A program made the position numbers and the translations under genes. Positions 16,220 to 18,006 of a stretch of DNA of 18,006 nt are shown here, piece by piece; within the stretch, counting starts at the first letter, position 1; every line of letters starts with the position of its first letter. This DNA comes from Bacteroidota bacterium (GTDB lineage: Bacteria > Bacteroidota > Bacteroidia > Bacteroidales > UBA12481). Location: positions 1 through 18,006 of the forward strand of contig JAUVKA010000020.1 of assembly GCA_030592205.1 (NCBI GenBank), in the 5' to 3' direction. Below the pieces are notes generated by a model. It worked only from the letters and a program-made list of their open reading frames with translations. It was not told the DNA's origin and searched no databases.

Positions 16220-16645
16220 TTAGTAATTGTAATAAATCCGATCTATCACTTTCCATCCTTTTTGGCTTGGCAGGATTCCCTCCTGCATTGGATCGCAAAG
16301 TTCCAGCCATTTGGAATTTTCGGGTTCGGCATCCAGTTTTGCCATATCCCCTTCGAGATCATCACCCCAATATTCGTAATACCCAAACTCATACCAATCG
16401 CCATCGGCAAGCTGTACCATAAAAATGGAGAAATTACGCATATTGTACTTTGAGAGTAAATGTCTTACGCCTGGATTATCATCGGAGTGCAGTTTTTTAT
16501 ACTCTTCCAAATTCTCAGTTTTCACCTTTACTACCATTCCAATTCGTTTCATGCTTTTATGTTGTTCCCCATCAATGCTCACTTTTTCATTGGTGCAGGC
16601 AATCATGAAAAGTGATACAAAACAGATTAATAGAATTTTTTTCAT
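16220..16645 (-). CDS. L-rhamnose mutarotase-like (RhaM family) lipoprotein
   Basis: This 141-residue protein has a lipoprotein leader: MKKILLICFVSLFMIAC with a lipobox-like MIAC and Cys17. Residues about 33-137 match the L-rhamnose mutarotase family: KRIGMVVKVKTENLEEYKKL, H53 at the position of the catalytic histidine of the E. coli enzyme, YYEYWGDDLEGDMAKL (89-104) and WLELCDPMQ (113-121). The family interconverts alpha and beta anomers of L-rhamnose, and some members may act on L-fucose. Known RhaM proteins are cytoplasmic and about 105 residues long; the extra length here is the leader and a short acidic linker (NEKVSIDGE), so the protein is probably tethered to a membrane facing the periplasm or the cell surface. 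It sits between the fucosidase (36 bp upstream) and the unknown frameshifted gene (16 bp downstream). Family call strong; exported role inferred. Confidence 0.87.
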   Translation of the reverse strand: MKKILLICFVSLFMIACTNEKVSIDGEQHKSMKRIGMVVKVKTENLEEYKKLHSDDNPGVRHLLSKYNMRNFSIFMVQLADGDWYEFGYYEYWGDDLEGDMAKLDAEPENSKWLELCDPMQEGILPSQKGWKVIDRIYYNY

Positions 16646-16681
16646 CAGAATTATATTAATAGTTGAATAAAAAAACTGATT

Positions 16682-18006
16682 CTAATTCTTGAATTTACGT
16701 ACAATTTTAAATACAAAAGCATGTTCGCATGGTTTGGTATCGGGAGGAGAAATTTTCAGACCTTCTCCTTTAACTAATTCCCATTCAAGCTCTTTCCCAT
16801 CTCCTAACATAGTGACAGACGCAATCTCTTCAGGATAAATATGAAAACCTGCATAATTTGCAGGTACTAAACTGCTGATTATCACATCTTCCTCAGGCCA
16901 TGCAAGAACTGTGGCATAAAGGATGTTGCCTTTTACTGAATATCTAATGTCCTTATTAGTATATACGACATCGGATTCATTGAATCCTGCATTACCTCTA
17001 TTTAACTCTACACTTGTAGGTCCCTCTCCATATTTGACCCAGGAAGATGTACCATATATAGATTCGCCATTAACATCCAGCCATTTACCCATGCCAAGCA
17101 GTCCTTTTTTAGCTCCTTCTGGAATAGTTCCATCCCATTTAGGGCCAATATTCATCAGGAGATAACCATTTTTGCTGACCCTGTCCACCAGGTTGTCAAC
17201 CAGTCGATCAATAGACTTATATTTTAATCCATCGATATAGCCCCATGCACCCTGATCATCAATTGAGGTATCTGTAATCCAGTCGTAATGAGTTAATTCA
17301 GGTTCTTGTCCGAGTTCATGATCCAATAAAGCAACCCCCGGAGGTAGGTCGTGGCCCTTATAAGAAATAACAACATCTTTGCCTCTCTCTATTGCCTTAT
17401 TATAATAGTAGGCCACGTAATTTTTGACGTAATCTTCGCGAATCTTGTCAAGTTCAAAATCAAACCACATGAAATCCGGATCGTATTTATCTACGACTTC
17501 AATTAATTTTCCATACCACTCATCCAGAAATTCCTTGTTTGGAACCGCTCCTTTTTCATGAACAGGACCATACAAACCAGAATATTCAGGATTGCTGCAG
17601 TCTTTACTTTTATCCCATGTAGGAAAGAAAGTCCAGCTTGCAGCATGATGAAAAGCAGTTACAAACTTCATATTCTTTGCTTTAATTGCTTTTTCGAGCT
17701 CACCAACAACATCTCTTTTTGGTCCCATTTTGGCGGCATTCCATTCTGAATATTTAGTATCCCACATTGCGAAGCCATCGTGGTGCTCAGCTACCGGACC
17801 GGCGAATTTAGCCCCTGACTTTGCAAATAGATCAGCCCACTCTTCAGCATTGAACTTTTCTGCGGTAAACTTCGGAATGAGATCTTTATAGCCAAATTCT
17901 AGAGTAAGCTCACCAAACTTTTCATAAAAGTCTTTTGCTGCTCCCGACTCCGGTCTGAAATAAGCGGCATTACTATTCCATGTTGCATTGCCACGTGTGG
18001 CTGAAT
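16682..18006 (-). CDS. GH29 alpha-L-fucosidase (N-terminus outside the window)
   Basis: The frame is open from the right edge to the stop at 16682 (440 visible residues); the start and signal peptide lie beyond 18006. GH29 hallmarks: AEHHDGFAMWDTKYSEWN at visible residues 72-89, KRDVVGEL, AFHHAASW, and the nucleophile strand FMWFDFELD with D182 (codon 17459-17461) as the expected nucleophilic Asp. LLMNIGPKWDGTIP, then LGMGKWLDVNGESIYGT, is the standard end of the barrel, followed by a beta-sandwich tail of about 110 residues. The usual WFDGG is WFDFEL here, a variation I take to be tolerated. The enzyme releases alpha-linked L-fucose by a retaining mechanism. As the first visible gene of the operon, it supports a deoxysugar-rich substrate; the stop is followed by a 36-bp gap to the mutarotase. 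Confidence 0.95.
   Translation of the reverse strand, partial: SATRGNATWNSNAAYFRPESGAAKDFYEKFGELTLEFGYKDLIPKFTAEKFNAEEWADLFAKSGAKFAGPVAEHHDGFAMWDTKYSEWNAAKMGPKRDVVGELEKAIKAKNMKFVTAFHHAASWTFFPTWDKSKDCSNPEYSGLYGPVHEKGAVPNKEFLDEWYGKLIEVVDKYDPDFMWFDFELDKIREDYVKNYVAYYYNKAIERGKDVVISYKGHDLPPGVALLDHELGQEPELTHYDWITDTSIDDQGAWGYIDGLKYKSIDRLVDNLVDRVSKNGYLLMNIGPKWDGTIPEGAKKGLLGMGKWLDVNGESIYGTSSWVKYGEGPTSVELNRGNAGFNESDVVYTNKDIRYSVKGNILYATVLAWPEEDVIISSLVPANYAGFHIYPEEIASVTMLGDGKELEWELVKGEGLKISPPDTKPCEHAFVFKIVRKFKN

Noticed and set aside
16682..17767. Start of the fucosidase at the internal ATG at 17767
   Set aside because: The frame stays open to the window edge and the upstream residues carry the GH29 AEHHDGFA motif, so the true start lies beyond 18006.

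Overview
The window looks like part of a Bacteroidota chromosome, probably marine or otherwise polysaccharide-degrading. The evidence is indirect: Sec leaders ending in AQ or SQ, a lipobox leader, no obvious Shine-Dalgarno sites before most genes, A/T-rich gaps, and a family content typical of polysaccharide utilization loci (PULs). No rRNA, tRNA, CRISPR array, transposase or SusC/SusD pair was seen.

All real genes lie on the minus strand, so transcription runs from high to low coordinates. Most gaps are 10-40 bp, one pair overlaps by 4 bp, and the only larger gap is 123 bp (11525-11647). This looks like one operon, or two if a promoter sits in that gap. Both ends are cut. In transcription order: GH29 alpha-L-fucosidase (5' end outside the window); exported L-rhamnose-mutarotase-like lipoprotein; an unrecognised exported protein split by a one-base frameshift; S1 sulfatase; beta-propeller-like exported protein; 123-bp gap; internally deleted GH78 alpha-L-rhamnosidase remnant; M24 Xaa-Pro-aminopeptidase-like protein; M1 aminopeptidase with a HEAT-like tail; (alpha/alpha)6-barrel glycosidase of the GH63/MGH1-like group; GH2 beta-galactosidase-like enzyme fused to a DUF1080 domain; and a LamG protein with a large unrecognised C-terminal part (3' end outside the window).

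The sulfatase, fucosidase, rhamnosidase remnant, rhamnose mutarotase, GH2 and GH63-like enzymes together suggest saccharification, outside the cytoplasm, of a sulfated deoxysugar-containing glycan (ulvan-like, or a rhamnose/fucose-rich sulfated exopolysaccharide). That substrate is an inference. Two secreted aminopeptidases in the middle of the operon are not explained by carbohydrate breakdown alone and hint at a glycoprotein or proteoglycan substrate, or an inserted module.

The most notable observations are: a GH78 gene that has lost most of its length but still reads as one open frame; a one-base loss in an A run (15526-15529) that splits a roughly 551-residue unknown protein; an exact 28-bp leader repeat at the starts of two otherwise unrelated genes; a mutarotase with a lipoprotein signal; and two unrecognised protein families that may be new glycan-active enzymes.
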